This document shows positions 1 through 12,700 of a stretch of DNA of 64,000 nucleotides, one piece after another. Both the position numbers and the translations under genes were made by a program. The notes beneath the pieces were generated by a model. It saw nothing but the letters and a program-made list of their open reading frames with translations, was not told where the DNA came from and ran no database searches. Source of the DNA: Chionis minor (Eukaryota > Chordata > Aves > Charadriiformes > Chionididae); NCBI GenBank assembly GCA_013398295.1, contig VZSF01005687.1:849550-913549 (forward strand). The letters are read 5' to 3'. Numbering within the stretch: position 1 is the stretch's first letter; the number at the start of each line of letters is the position of its first letter.

Positions 1-260
1 CACTGTATTCATAAGGCACACTGTACTCATATGCATTTTCTTGGGGTATCAATGAATCATTTAAAACTGTAAGAAGCATCTGCCAGGTTCATGGGGCTGA
101 CCTTCCAAGGCTTCTTTATACATAAGAATTATCCAAAGTGTGCTTCCAAATTTTTAAAGCTACCGTATCAAATGTTCAGTCTCAAAATTATAAGTTTAGT
201 TGTTGGCTTTTTTCCAAACGAATCATGTGATCATTGAAAGAACAAGTATCACCAGATGTT

Positions 261-327
261 CTCTGTCTTTCTTCCTCTCTTCTTCCCTCCTCTCCCGCTT
301 CCCTTTCGCTCTACCTTTTCTCTTTCC
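261..327. repeat. Pyrimidine-rich low-complexity tract
   Basis: About 67 bases almost entirely C and T on the plus strand, without a fixed period. Such tracts occur in introns and intergenic DNA; no AG acceptor followed by a coding-like exon is seen after it. Confidence 0.7.
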
Positions 328-1152
328 ATGTTGTTAAAAAAGAAGAATAGAGGAATGAATCCATACCTTTCCCAGACAAAGAAGAGACAAATTACATAAA
401 GAGAAAGTAAAACTGGATGTTAAAGGAATGAGTAATCAGTCCAGGTTAATTCTGGAATTTGACTTAAAGAGAAAAGCGAAACAGTACAAGTCATAATAAG
501 CAATTATTAAAATGCATGCCAATGTTAGTTATCAAAGGTGTCAAGTAGTATTTTAATGGAGCACATGAGTTTTCACCACAGTTCCTTTCATTTCAGTAAC
601 AGGCTGCTGGACTTTCTGCAGAAACCAGGCTAAAAGGCTTCATATGTTGCAGAAAGAGTGCAACTATGTAAACAGATTACATCAGTGCTTTCCTACCCAA
701 AATAAAAGGGAAAAAACATACGCGCAGACACAGATATAACAGTTGAATACCCTCTGTTATACACTGTGACAGTATTACAAATCCTTTTCTACTGTCTTAC
801 CAACTAGGGTTGGAAGCTCATTATAGCAAGGACTGCCTCACAGTGAGCTCCAGCACCATGTTTGATGCAACGGAACCACAGTCTTAGTTATTCAGACTTG
901 ATCACTAGATCTAGTAAAACTATCCAAGACAAGAGAAACCTGGGACGCTGTACACAGCAGTCCCAATATGGCAGTTCAGCTTTGTCTGTCTATGCCAGCA
1001 GGAAAGGAGCGCATACTACATCAATCTGACAGTATATCAGAATAATATATAATTACGTGAGCTTATAGAACAAAAACATTCTAAACAACCTCTGGCTGCA
1101 CCAAATAACCAAATCAAGGAAGGGCATTTGCAAAGGCAGGCCTGATAGGAGG

Positions 1153-1172
1153 AAAAAAAAAAAAAAAAAAAA
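1153..1172. repeat. Poly-A run (A20)
   Basis: Twenty consecutive A bases following GG, then GAGAAAAA. The upstream sequence is not recognisable as a retroposed gene or SINE, so this is annotated only as a homopolymer. Confidence 0.9.
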
Positions 1173-4048
1173 GAGAAAAATTAGTGACAAAACTTTAAAT
1201 GCTGTCACGGATCTGGAGACTTCTCTGATTAATGCCAGGAAGTCTGAAAATGTTCCCCTTCAGCGTTTGCTCAGAGCTGCAAATCTTTCAAGCACAAATC
1301 CCTGAGGAATAAGACTTGTAAGATAACTGGTAGAATAACAGTGGGAAAAAAAGCAATATATTCTCAAGTACTGGGAATGGAGTTGTCACTAACGTTTGCC
1401 ATGCTTTTATAATTTCAAGTTTATACTTTGTTCCCCAGTCTTACTAAGAATTTCATGAACAAGTTTGAGACTTGAGTGAAGAATGGTTTTATTTGATCTG
1501 TCGACTGTTGTGTAAGACTAAGATAAACAACAAACTATTCAATTTGTTCTGCTCCTCTCTTAACTTTTGTATGTCTGCCCTCTATGGCGCCTGTATACTT
1601 TGTACTACAAAACAATAAATTCAAGAAAGGTTACTGAAAAACAACAAAAAATAGAGCTGAGTTGATGCTTAGTCACAATAACGGAATTTCAAGGCTTGCA
1701 GTGAAGCCACAGGTTACCACAAGCTGAAAGGCTGGAGACATAGAGGAAATGTTTACAGCTGAAATCAATGCATTGTGCTCTCCTGTGTGGTGGGTGAAGG
1801 GCCTCGCTGTGAAACCTTCAGCTCAGGCTGGGCTGAAGGAGTAAATCTGGTTGTAAGAACTACACCCCAATCTGAAAGCTGATAGACCTGCTCTCAACCA
1901 TCTGGGATTTGGAGGAGAAAATGAGGGCGAAGGGGAGGGGGAAGGGGCTTTCCTATTCAATTCTTCCCTTCTTGCTCTTTTTCCCCTGTAGTTTCATATA
2001 CAGTGCATCTTTTGTAATGATGATGCTAAACCAACAAAAGGCAGCTGAAAACAATGCTGGCATAACTTTTCCACACCTCTAGCTGGCTGATCAGGACATA
2101 ATAAGTTGTGCTTAAGGTCCTCCACTCATGAATGTCTGAGTCAGCACCTCAGACAGAAGTTGCATTTTCTGGCTTGTTTCTCTTTCCTGACCCCTTCTTT
2201 GAACTTTTGTCCTCTTTTGTCCTCCAGGAAACAGGATCAGAGTAGCAACAGAAAATCTCAGAACTCCTAACCAGCTCATCTTCTCTTTTTATCCCAGAAG
2301 GACTATTACTGTTTTTCATATAGTGTAAAAGGCAGCCAAAGAAGGGAATTCCCCTATAAAAATTCCCTGCAACTAAAAGGGAGAGGGATAATGTTTAACT
2401 GCAAGTTTTATTCAATATTTTAAGCAATTCAACCGTTTTCATTTTTTCTAGGTCTGTAATCGAATGATAGATTTGGGATGCCAGTTATTACAATGGGAGT
2501 TCGCCAGCAATAACTTGAAACGAAACCCCAGACCATGTTTCACTGTTTACGTTGTAACTGTGAACATGGGTTATATTAACATCTTATCTTTTGTTGGGCC
2601 CCAGACACCCTACCTTGAACACAGCACCTCATACTGCTAAGTAAAAGTCGAAATAGTTTGTGCTTTCTGTAGTTTAATATCACCATACAATAACACATTC
2701 CACACTGCTTAGGGCTCTGCTAAGTTTTAACCATTTGTGCATCTGAAGCATTCCTTGCTGTGTAGACCTCAGAGACTTGCTGAGGAAAATGTCGGCTAAG
2801 GCAGTCACTTCCAAGAAAGAGATTTCCAGGAATTTTGATTAAAAAGTGCTGAGACAAGGAGTGAGGCAAGATGTGATACCGAGACTGACTGGGCAAGATT
2901 CCATAGGGCACACATCCTGTGCAAAGAAGGGTAAGCAATTACATAATTTATCACAATGCACACTCATAAGGAGACTGAATTAAGGTGGCACAGGGAACTT
3001 AAAATTCTTGGACTTCATAATGTATAAATGCTTGACTTGCAATGTTAATATTGTTATTTTAATGTGGTGGTTTGATATATATTGTTTTCTAAAGCATTGT
3101 TGTTACAGAAAGAAAAAAAAACTTCTGTTCATTGTGAAAAGGAACCATTTAAGAGGTTGGGAATCTTTACGTAGAGTTCATTTTTTTCTGAAAATGCCAT
3201 GGCCCCATACTGGTTCGCTGTATTGAGAGCACGTGCCTGGTTAACAAGTTACTGAGAAGTGTAGTGGCACTTGCAAGCAACCACAACAAGTCAATATTTC
3301 TGATCTACTCATTCCAGAATAAAGGGTCACTTGTGGATACCTCTTTAAATCAAAAAAAGATGAGGCTTTAGTTTTCGCATGCCTAGCAAAAATCTTGTGA
3401 AAACGATTTGTAAATGATGTCCTTACTTAAGTAAACTTCTGTCAGATCTATGCAATTTGGCATGTGTTTTGTTTATAAAATAGAACCTTGAAAAGCTTCC
3501 CCTGTTTTTGTAATTACATGGTGAAATAAAAAGAGGATTTCTTTTTCCGGAGTGTTGCCTCTCTCATTTGTTTCATAATCTACTACACTATAGAGAACAA
3601 AAAGGGCACAATATTTTTGTGTCTAAAACCAAATGAGAACCCGGTCCCCATGAGACTTTGAGCTTCTTCAATTTCCAGTCATAGCAGGGGGCTTAGCAAC
3701 TCAAAAGAATCAAACATAAGAAGGTGGTCATGGCATTTTCAGGAAAAAATTGAAAGCAACAACTTTATTCCCATTCTCCTAAATGGTTCATTTTCACTAT
3801 GAAGACTGTTTTGTTTCTTTCCGTACCAATACGCTTTTTTATTAAAGAAAGAGAGATGAAGGCTATTCTTGCATAAAGAAAATCGAATCTCTATTGAAAT
3901 GGTATTTAAAATGTAAATTGTCAGTGTAAGGCAGAGGGGAAAAACTAGGGCAGTATTTTATGACAGGAACAATAATGCAAATACATTTTCCATTCAACCA
4001 TATGTCACATCCATTGACTTCTACGGGCGATAATTTTCACAGCTCTAA

Positions 4049-4068
4049 GATTTTTTTTAAAAAAAATC
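4049..4068. repeat. Perfect 20-bp palindrome with T8A8 core
   Basis: GA, eight T, eight A, then TC form a perfect inverted repeat with no spacer. Most likely a chance product of AT-rich sequence; no symmetric flanks extend it. Confidence 0.85.
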
Positions 4069-4657
4069 CCACTGAGTGGGTATGCTTAATACTCTCACCC
4101 ATAGGAGTGCATTATTAAATAAGTGTTCAATAATAGGATATCTTAACTGTTAAGTTTTTGGCAAAGAGCAGAATTAAAAACAGCATATCCATCACTGAGA
4201 AATACCTGACTACTTTAACCAGTTGATTCTTACTATACTTTTGAGGGGGCTGAAGAACAATTAATTTATTTCTGCATTGTACTGTACCTTGGACTGTGCC
4301 TAGGCATCTGAAATAAATAATATTTATGAAAATGCAGATCCAGTGTAGCTATGCTATGCTTCTTTGTCTATCAGGAAAGAAATTATAAAGGTCTGAGGTA
4401 GGTATTTTCCCTTTTCCTTAACTTTGTGCATGTGTTTATTGTCAGAATGCAGAGCCCCTGTCCCGTTGAGCCAAGAGCAGCAGCAGCAAGTATTGCTTGA
4501 GATCTGCCTCAGTGAGGTGAACAGAAGCCTAATGTATTGGGCATGTTACAACACTATTTGTCTTGATTATGCAAGTATTTATGACTTTTTGTGCTGCTCT
4601 TTCCTCTTCTTCCTTCTCTCAGGTAGGATTGAAGAAATCACAGAAATGCACCCTTAC

Positions 4658-4848
4658 CAGTCATCAAAGAAATGAGTCCACCAAACAGGCCACATGGATG
4701 ACTATAGCCAAGGAAAAAAAAGCATAAGGCTCAAGAGGACCAAGTTCAGGACCTCCTCCAGACTTCCAATGAAAGGCATGAGTTAAAGCAGTAATGGCCA
4801 AATGAACATAGGGTGATGAAAGACCAGTGAGCCAAAGGCAATAAACAG
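4658..4848 (-). other. Exon-like patch with splice-like borders, identity unknown
   Basis: Read on the minus strand, this 191-bp segment is preceded by a T-rich stretch ending TTACTGGCAG and followed by GTAAGG, so it carries acceptor-like and donor-like borders. One frame stays open from the acceptor to two consecutive TGA codons just before the donor. It translates to about 60 residues rich in hydrophobic and aromatic amino acids, including two possible membrane-spanning stretches (around VHLAITALTHAF and FFSLAIVIHVACLV). A second frame is also hydrophobic but holds two stops. I do not recognise the protein. It may be a terminal exon, a decayed exon or chance: a T-rich strand gives hydrophobic translations easily. 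Confidence 0.2.
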
Positions 4849-6913
4849 CTGCCAGTAACATAAGAAATTGTGAAATGAGTAAAAAGCAAACCAGAAAGAA
4901 GTAAAGCTTCTGTGGTTTCCAGTGGTCATAGTTCAGAGTGCTACTGAGAGAGAGAGAGCTTGTTGTTTTCTTACCTTCTTAAAGACCCTGAGGCCTCACA
5001 CTTACACCATCTTTCCACAAAAGCTACCTTAACTGACATAGTTTGACACTAAAGTGGCTAAAATAGAAATATCATAATCATTCTTTTCTCAAAGCACTTT
5101 GGTTTTCACACCACTAGGATCCTTGCTAGGCACTGTACTGCCAGCTGCTCATGGAAGTTGTATTACTGCCACAATTAATACAACGTATTCTTTCACAGTA
5201 CTTATGCATAGCACATCTAAATGCCACCATGCCTGTAACTCCCTTGCTACACTGAGTGCATTTTGGTATTCCATAATCACAGTGGCACAACCCTTACCTA
5301 AAAACTGCTTTGACAACAGAGTCTAGGAAATGAGGATGGTATTACATACAGACCTCTACAGCCTTTAGTGTGCAAGTCATCACAAAAACAGATGCTTTTC
5401 TTTTCCTGCATCCATTTCAAGCTAAAAAAACAAGTTATATAGCTCACTCTCAGGTCTCTACAGAAATTTGAGATGCCCAGCCTAGCCCACCTGGCCTCCA
5501 GCTTCAGCTGGAAAAGGGCATGTCTCTCCTATGGGTCCCATGTCATATCAGCCAGTGCCATTTGGATGTCTGAGATACTGCAGGGAATCTCAAACATTAA
5601 GAGCGTAACTGAATCAATCCTTAATTGACTCTGAAAAACACTGTCATTGAAATGTTTGTTATTTATGAGATTTTTTTTTCTTTCAGCCACTTTTTTTCCT
5701 TCATTTTGGCTTTAGTCCTGTATTCCATCTGCTGTCCCATTAGCCCTGACTCTTCTTCAGATGGCTTTTTCCTTATCTCTATGTCTTCTCTCCCAGCAAC
5801 CGGCTACCAGTCAAGATGAATGTGAAATATTGACCCAAATCATGCAGTCGATGTGTGAATCTCTTTAGGTACCACTGAAATGTTGAACTAGGGCATGAAG
5901 GCCTGTAGGAGAGTTACATGCTCATGCTTCTCACAGAGAGCGCTGCATACAAAGAGATGCACCCAAAGAATGTGCCCATTTTATCTGGTTGAGTATAGCT
6001 CAAGAGCAGGCTAAAGTGTAGGTCATACCGGGTACACTGGGCACGGCCTACACATAGTGACCCAAGGGCAGCCAGACCTCTGTTGTCCTGGTTATCGGAC
6101 CTTTCTGCATTTGATAATGCTCTGGAAAGGGCAATCAACCAAAATGTCTTGACTAACACCATTAGAATAATTTATTCAGAAGACCGCTTTTGGTTTTGCA
6201 AATTTCTTTTCTTTCAAAAGTAAAAAAGTCCTCAGTCTTTAATTTTAAAGAATTTAAAGCATTCTTACTAAACTCATGAAGAATTTCATAATAATATGTA
6301 CATTTTAAGGAATCATTGACTGACTTCCAGAAATACAATGCAACGATTTGGCTAGTTACCTACCATTATTTTGTACTATTAACACCAATAAGTCATCCAG
6401 CAGACTGACGGAATGTAGTAGACTTAAATATGCAGCAAAAGTAAATGGGAACAGTATCTTTAGTTGATGAAGGAAAGGAAGTTCTTTCAAAAGATTTTTT
6501 CAATGCAACGTCTTAGAGCTTTCTGAATTAACATGTATTTTGGTTTGATTACTGAGAACTGTATTTAAGAGGTGGTTTCAAGGCACTTAGCTCCAAAGGT
6601 ATTCCAGATGTTGTCAGTTACACAGACAGTGTATTTATTAAGCCTTTCCGTATTTTCCATTTCAGTGTGTGCTAAACTACTGTTTTGTTTTATCCTCTTA
6701 TTTTGATGTCAAAAGGGCCCAATGTCAGCAGAGACAATGGAAATAAAAACGAATGATAAAGACAACCAAAGAGAACCACACATTCAAAAGGGTCTTTAAA
6801 TTTATTACAAAAATTTCATCCATTCAGTCAACAAGTCATAAAACTTACTGGACCAGATCTTTAAAAAATGTGCATAAGTATAACACCTCTGCAGCTATAC
6901 CATTTATAATCTC
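4849..6913. other. Unique non-coding sequence, no gene seen
   Basis: No repeat family or coding region recognised. A short GA run lies at 4946-4958. Open stretches reach only about 82 codons and look unlike conserved protein. Confidence 0.6.
4946..4958. repeat. Short GA dinucleotide run
   Basis: Thirteen bases of alternating G and A. Too short to be a substantial microsatellite. Confidence 0.7.
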
Positions 6914-7645
6914 AGAATTATAGAATCACCTAGGTTGGAAGGGACCTTTAAGAACATTGAGTCCAACCATTAACCTAACATTGCCAAAACCAACACTAAA
7001 CCATGTCCCTCAGCACCACGTCTACCCATCTTTTAAATACCTCCAGGGATGGCAATTCCACCACTTCATGGGGCAGCCTTTTCCAATCTTGGATGACCTT
7101 TTCAGTGAAGAAATTTTTCCTAATATCCAATCTAAACCTCCCCTGGCCCAACTTGAGGCTGTTTCCTCTTGCATGATTGCTCATTACTTAGGAGAAGAGA
7201 TCAACCCCCACCTTCCTACAACCTCCTGTCAGGTAGTTGGCAGAGAGCAACAAGGTCTCCCCTCAGCCTCCTTTTCTCCAGGCTAAACAACCTCAGTTCC
7301 CTCAGCTGCTCCTCGTAAGACTTGTTCTCTAGACTCTTCACCAGCTTCATTGCCCTTCTCTGGACACTCTCCAGCATCTCAATGTTTTTCTTGTAGTGAG
7401 AGGCCCAAAACTGAACACAGTATTTGAGTTGGGGTCTCACCAGTGCCAAGTACTGGCAGACGGTCACTTGCCTAGTCCTGCTGGACACACTATTCCTGAT
7501 ACAAGCCAGGATGCTGTTGGCCCTCTTGACCACCTGGGCGCCTGCTGGCTCGTATTCAACTGACTGTTGACCAAGACCTTCAGGTCCTTTTCTGCCAGCT
7601 AGCTTTCCAGCCACTCTTTCCCAAGCCTGTAGTGTTCAATGGGGT
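6914..7645 (-). mobile_element. CR1 LINE, 5'-truncated, 3' end of ORF2 and 3'UTR
   Basis: The element runs on the minus strand. Its 3' end lies at 6914, where the plus strand reads AGAATTATAGAATCACC then AGGTTGGAAGGGACC, the mirror of the usual CR1 tail. The body matches the C-terminal part of the CR1 ORF2 reverse transcriptase: residues such as [34 protein letters not shown] and KNFFTEKVIQDWKRLP are read in two frames (7614-7216 and 7184-6996), so there is at least one frame break. The 5' end stops abruptly near 7645, typical 5' truncation. Wording is close to the copies at 50.0 and 56.2 kb, suggesting one subfamily (CR1-J/E-like, tentative). Confidence 0.93.
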
Positions 7646-9721
7646 AGCTGATAGTCAATTCTCTGTGTTTGCAAAGGATATTCACTTAGATAAATTTTCA
7701 CCCTCACAGACCAAGATGTATGTAGTTCTCTTAATGAACTTGTTAAGTTCCACATGCAGAAAGCATGCAGGCTGTGAATGAGCAGTTGTGGAGGTAGCGT
7801 AAATTAGGACAGCCCCTCTGAAGTCACAAAATCTGTGGAGATGATTGTATCCAATGTATTGCATTTAAATATGTCACTCACCCTCTGCAGGTGTAAGTGA
7901 TTGTTCCTACAATACCATGACTGAATACTCAATGGCTGTATTTTGAAATGTGCCCCACTAAAGGCTGAACTAATAAAGATTTGTTAATTCTAATCACAGC
8001 TAGATGCAGAGAGAAAGAAATGTGATATATCCCTCCTGTAAAAACCAAAAAGCCCAAATTTTCCATGACTCAGGGAGTCATTAAGTCTTTTTTAGCAGCT
8101 AACAGCATCTGGTCAATACTTTTCTTTAAAAAAAAAAAAAAAAAAAGAGATTGTAAGCCATAATTATTTACTTTTTTAGAAAAGATTAAAACTGACAATT
8201 TAAGACTTCATAAATGTTCATGGCATAGGCTACTAGAAGCCAGAAAGCAGAAAGTAATACTGCATCCTCAAACATAGGGAATGTGTGGCACTGTGACCCT
8301 TACTCCAAGACACAGACCCTCCTGCAACTAAGCTGTCTGCTGTTCCTAGTGCAAATTTTAGGCGACACATACACCACAATGCATCACTTGCAAATTTTGC
8401 ATCATTTCTTCTCTGCTGGATTAGGGTTCAAACAGTAATATCCAGTTATGGCCTTTCCATGTATGGGAGAGTTGACTTTCTGGGTTTCATCCTTTCTGAA
8501 GAGACGGGGTAAAGTAAGGGTAAAATTTACTCTGGTTTTAGTTTCAGAATGATTCACTTCAAACCCTTTGTACCCAAATTTTGGCTTAAACCAGTACTTA
8601 ATTTTATATATATTCTGCCCAGCTTTGATCACATACTTTACCAAAGGAAACAAATTACATGAGTACTTTAGGCACTTGACTCCCATTGAAAATCTTTGTT
8701 GCTCTCCAGCTCTAAATAGCCATTTTTCATCTTCTAAAAACAGAAAAATACATCAATAGTTCATAGTACTTGCTGAAATGCTGTTCTTGAACTTGTTCAT
8801 TGTTCCAGAAAAATTGACCATTTCCAGAACCTGAAAATAATACAGTCAATAAAATGGCCTCTGATTGTAACATAATTTTACCTCTTCTGTCCAAGAGGTT
8901 CTGTAGAGTAGCCTATTTACAGTTGACATATGAAGCAATAAGCCTTATATTCATTTTTTCCCATATACCCAGAGGAAATATCAGTTTTAGTTTTATGTCA
9001 CGAATAGCAAAAGCTCACAAGTGGATTGAGAGAAAAGAGAAGCCACTGATCACAAATAAGGTCTTGCCTAAAGGGGTTAACGAGCCATAGCAGTTGGGGA
9101 GAGTGAGAAATAAATGTAAATGTAGAGAAAACTAAGAGAACATGATCACACAATAGCAACAAGTAAATGTACCATGTAAAGAAGCCTAGAGCAAAATAAC
9201 ATAGAGTTGGAATAAACTGCAGGAGTAGGATACAGCTTCAGAGCTAAAGCAAGTCTTTTTTGGAGGTCACTTTGAGGTTCCTCTCTGTGGTTTCATTCTC
9301 CTTATTATTCTGCACTATTCTGGGGCCTGAACCTTCCAAGTGTTATGCCACCTTAGCTCTGGGAGTTAGTGGTGTCCAATAATTGCTTTCAAAATGCTCT
9401 CCAACTGACAGAGTCACATCTGTAGTAGGCAAATAGGTTTAGTGCTCTCGACTCTGCTCTGTTTAGCCATTGAACTATGTCCTTGCATATTTTTATCACT
9501 TTGCAGAATCTGAATTTGTGATGATTATTCAATTCTCCTGCCAGAACTCCCAGCAGCTCTTAGTTTCTTGCAACAAAGAATCCTTGCAGCATTGCCAACA
9601 AAAAGGCTTCACTAATGTGTACCTAAATATTTTTCAAAGCCCACATAAATTCTCTATGAAGACCAGAACTCATTGCATCCCTGCTGCCTTTGATGCTTCC
9701 CACCCATATCTTTTGTGACAT
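7646..9721. other. Unique non-coding sequence, no gene seen
   Basis: Contains an A19 run at 8128-8146. A 94-codon minus-strand open frame at 8402-8686 is not recognised and has no clear splice borders; I do not call it a gene. No repeat family is evident. Confidence 0.55.
8128..8146. repeat. Poly-A run (A19)
   Basis: Nineteen consecutive A bases followed by GAGATTG. No element is recognised upstream of it. Confidence 0.9.
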
Positions 9722-9790
9722 TGGAATCATAGAAAAATAGGTCCGAAAAAGAACTCAAGAAGTCATCCAGTCTATACTGTTGATCTCTTC
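9722..9790 (-). mobile_element. Possible remnant of an old CR1 3' end
   Basis: The plus strand reads GGAATCATAGAAAAATAGG, then a stretch close to the CR1 end formula (tail, 'ggaagggacctcaagaggtcatccagtc'). The match is degraded and fades after about 70 bases. If real it is an ancient sauropsid CR1 on the minus strand. A chance resemblance is possible. Confidence 0.4.
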
Positions 9791-12700
9791 TCTTTCTTCC
9801 ATGTACAACTCAGGAAATTATAGCAAAATCATCCCCTCAGTACACACAGGAGGAATCTATTCCATAAAGATCACAAACCCTGCAACGGGTAGCCTTTGGA
9901 AAAGGGTAGGCAGAGAATCTGCCCATACTCTTTAGGATTTGAGACAGTCTCAGGGAAGAGTTAAGTAGTCACATGCAGCCCCTGGCAAGAGCCAAGCGGC
10001 AAAGGGTCTCAATGCCACAGTGAACAAATGAGTTTGCTCCTGAAGATCCAGCTTTTCATAAAGTGAGATGGACATTCTGCCCAAGAATACTGGAACTCAT
10101 ATAGCCGAAGACAAAGGCAGCCTTAACATGAGCAAATAATGACGTTCTTAAAAATATCCCATAGAGATAATTATTTACAGGAATCTAGACAAGGAACCTC
10201 ATGATATTGTCCTATTCCAACAATTCCCTCCCTTAGGTTTGTCCCCAAGAGGGCGTGATTTGGCTTGATATTCTGCAGCCAAATGTTTTGACTGCCATCT
10301 AAATTGCTTACTGCTCTTAGCCATAAAAAGTCTTTAAAAGCCCTCTTCAGATACATACTTCCTCCTCTCAAAACGTAATTCCTCTAAAGTCTTGTAACTG
10401 TCTCATTACCACTTCACATTCTTCACAGTCAAACTCTTTAATAGCATTAGGCATTCGTGAAAATAAAATTAAAGCACACTTTTAATCATTCTAAACCAAG
10501 ATGTTGCTAAACTTTTCCTTCATCGTGCTTCCATCAGTCTTGCTGCACTGTTACTCTCAGTTCCTTCTGTACTTGGCCTGCATTTGCACTAAAACCCCCA
10601 TAGCGGTGGCATCTCACCCAGGCAATAACATCTGAGGCACAAAAACTAACTACTTCTAATAAAACATTATGAGAGATAGATGCTACGTTCTGAAATTAAC
10701 TCCTTTTTTTTAGAAAATAATGGCACTTTGAGTTTTGTTTTTTGCTGTATAATTCCCCTGGGTATATGTTACTGTGGACACAGCATCATGGCCAATCAAA
10801 ATAGCTTTCAAAGTTAATAATGGCACATCTTCCTTTGTGATCTATGTTTTCCTTACTGGTAATGCTTCTACCAACTCTTGCATTTCAAGGACTGCAAAAA
10901 TGGTAAGCATGTCTCAAGGACAATATACTCTCTTCCATTCTCCTAGTACATCAGGTTGTTTGAAAAGGGAATCCCTTTACTTGACTAAGGAGTATTGAGC
11001 TGTGTTTATTGCCAGTATGAATTGGAAAATAATCTCCGTTGTTAACTAATTTAATGACATAAATGGAACTTTATTACCTAAGTCAAGCTAGGCTTAACAA
11101 CTTGGCTATAAATAGTGAGCATTACAGTGTAGCTGGCACACTTACACTCCATGACTTCACTATAAATGATTAGAAGGTCATACTAAGTTAAAACCCAACT
11201 CTGGTGTCTCCTTTATTACTATACTGTTGCAAAATTTAACCTCACTTTGAAGCCTATCAAAATGTCTCTGTTTACTCTTCATTCAGAAAGAAACATCCCC
11301 ACTGTGATGATTTTAGTGTACTGGATGTCATAATTGAGGACAAATATATTTGCTGCAGGCAAAAGATAGTTTTTTCTTCCCGTAGAAGGCATAGCAGATC
11401 TGTGAAGATCAGAGGCACGGTGTGTAAGCACCATTTCCACAATTCACAGAGACAAAAACTTGTTGACACCCCAAAAATCCCTGATCTGGGACACCCTCCC
11501 ATGTTTCTTCTTGAAGAGAGACACTTAGCTGACAGGTCATCTCTTGAAATGTCAGTCTTGGGGGCTTTTAAGCTATTGCCTCGTCAGTTATGGAGGAAAA
11601 ACTATAAAGATGCAGGCTTGTTTTTTCCAATTTAAGAAACCAAAATTCTGTGTCCCTTGTTAGGAAGTATTTAGATGATTAGTATTTTTAAGGAGAGAAA
11701 AGGTAACAGCTTGTTAACAGAATATGAGGCTTAATTCAGGATGCACTGTATTCTACACCTTTTATGGGACTTACACCAGTTCAAAACACGGCCCCTTAAT
11801 TACCAAAATACTTTCTTGACAAGACCACACAAAAACATTTATATCCTTGCTTCTGAAGGGAGATAGGAATAAAAACCTTTATAAATCTGAAAAAGAAAGC
11901 ACAAAGAACAAGACAGTGTAAGAGGGGGAAAACAATCTTTGGAAATTTCAAGAGCTTTATTCATTACTTTATTACAAGTTTGCACCATATGCTCTCTCCT
12001 GGTTAAATCCTGGACTTGTATCAGGATTATTTCATATGCATTCACCAAGCACAGGCACAAATATAGACCACAACAGTGACTAAACTCAGGGCTCAGACAA
12101 AATTTCATTTGGCTGTTTCCCAAGTTAGTCAGACAAAGTTATTTCAAAAGACATTAGTACACAGAGCCATTGTGGCCATATACAGCAGCAGATAATTACA
12201 ATACCACATGGATTTCCCTTTGATTCTTCCTTTTTTTTTGGTGCATTTGCAGCTAGTACTGACATGCCCTTTTAAACACACTCAGTAGCCTGTGAAGAAA
12301 ACAGAGCAAAACTGCAGACAAATATACAAATTTTCACTTTCTTGATTCTGAGAGAGAAAAGATTCTGGAGTTTGGTTCCATGTCAGCAACATTTACAAGA
12401 TGGTTTAGTTTTATGGTGCCTGAGTGATGATTAGTGGAAAGCATCTGTTGGAATTACAGCTATGATCAGTCTTTAATAACAGGAAAGTTTACAAATAATA
12501 GAACAAGGAGGTTGTGAGGTGAGGCAAAGAAATACATTTCTTCTCTGGCCAGACTGCTGACCCCAAATTACCCTAATAACAATTGCGTTGAACCAGATTG
12601 TTCCAGAGGGTTTACATCCTTAGAGTCTCTGAGTCTTCTACTTTTCATCTACAATAAATCATAGGGTGGTGTCTTACTAGCTAAAGAGAGAGAAATGCAG

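Larger units (their letters stand above)
1..4657. other. Unique non-coding sequence, no gene seen
   Basis: AT-rich sequence with frequent stop codons in all frames; the longest open stretches (72-83 codons) have no recognisable protein character. It contains a pyrimidine-rich tract at 261-327, an A20 run at 1153-1172 and a T8A8 palindrome at 4049-4068. I recognise no interspersed repeat here. It could be intron or intergenic sequence; nothing in it decides which. Confidence 0.6.

Noticed and set aside
1600..1625. AATAAA after a T/A-rich stretch, a possible poly-A signal
   Set aside because: AATAAA is frequent in this AT-rich window and no terminal coding exon or GT-rich downstream element is recognised.
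8402..8686. 94-codon minus-strand open frame
   Set aside because: The translation has no recognisable family and no convincing splice or promoter signals; consistent with chance.
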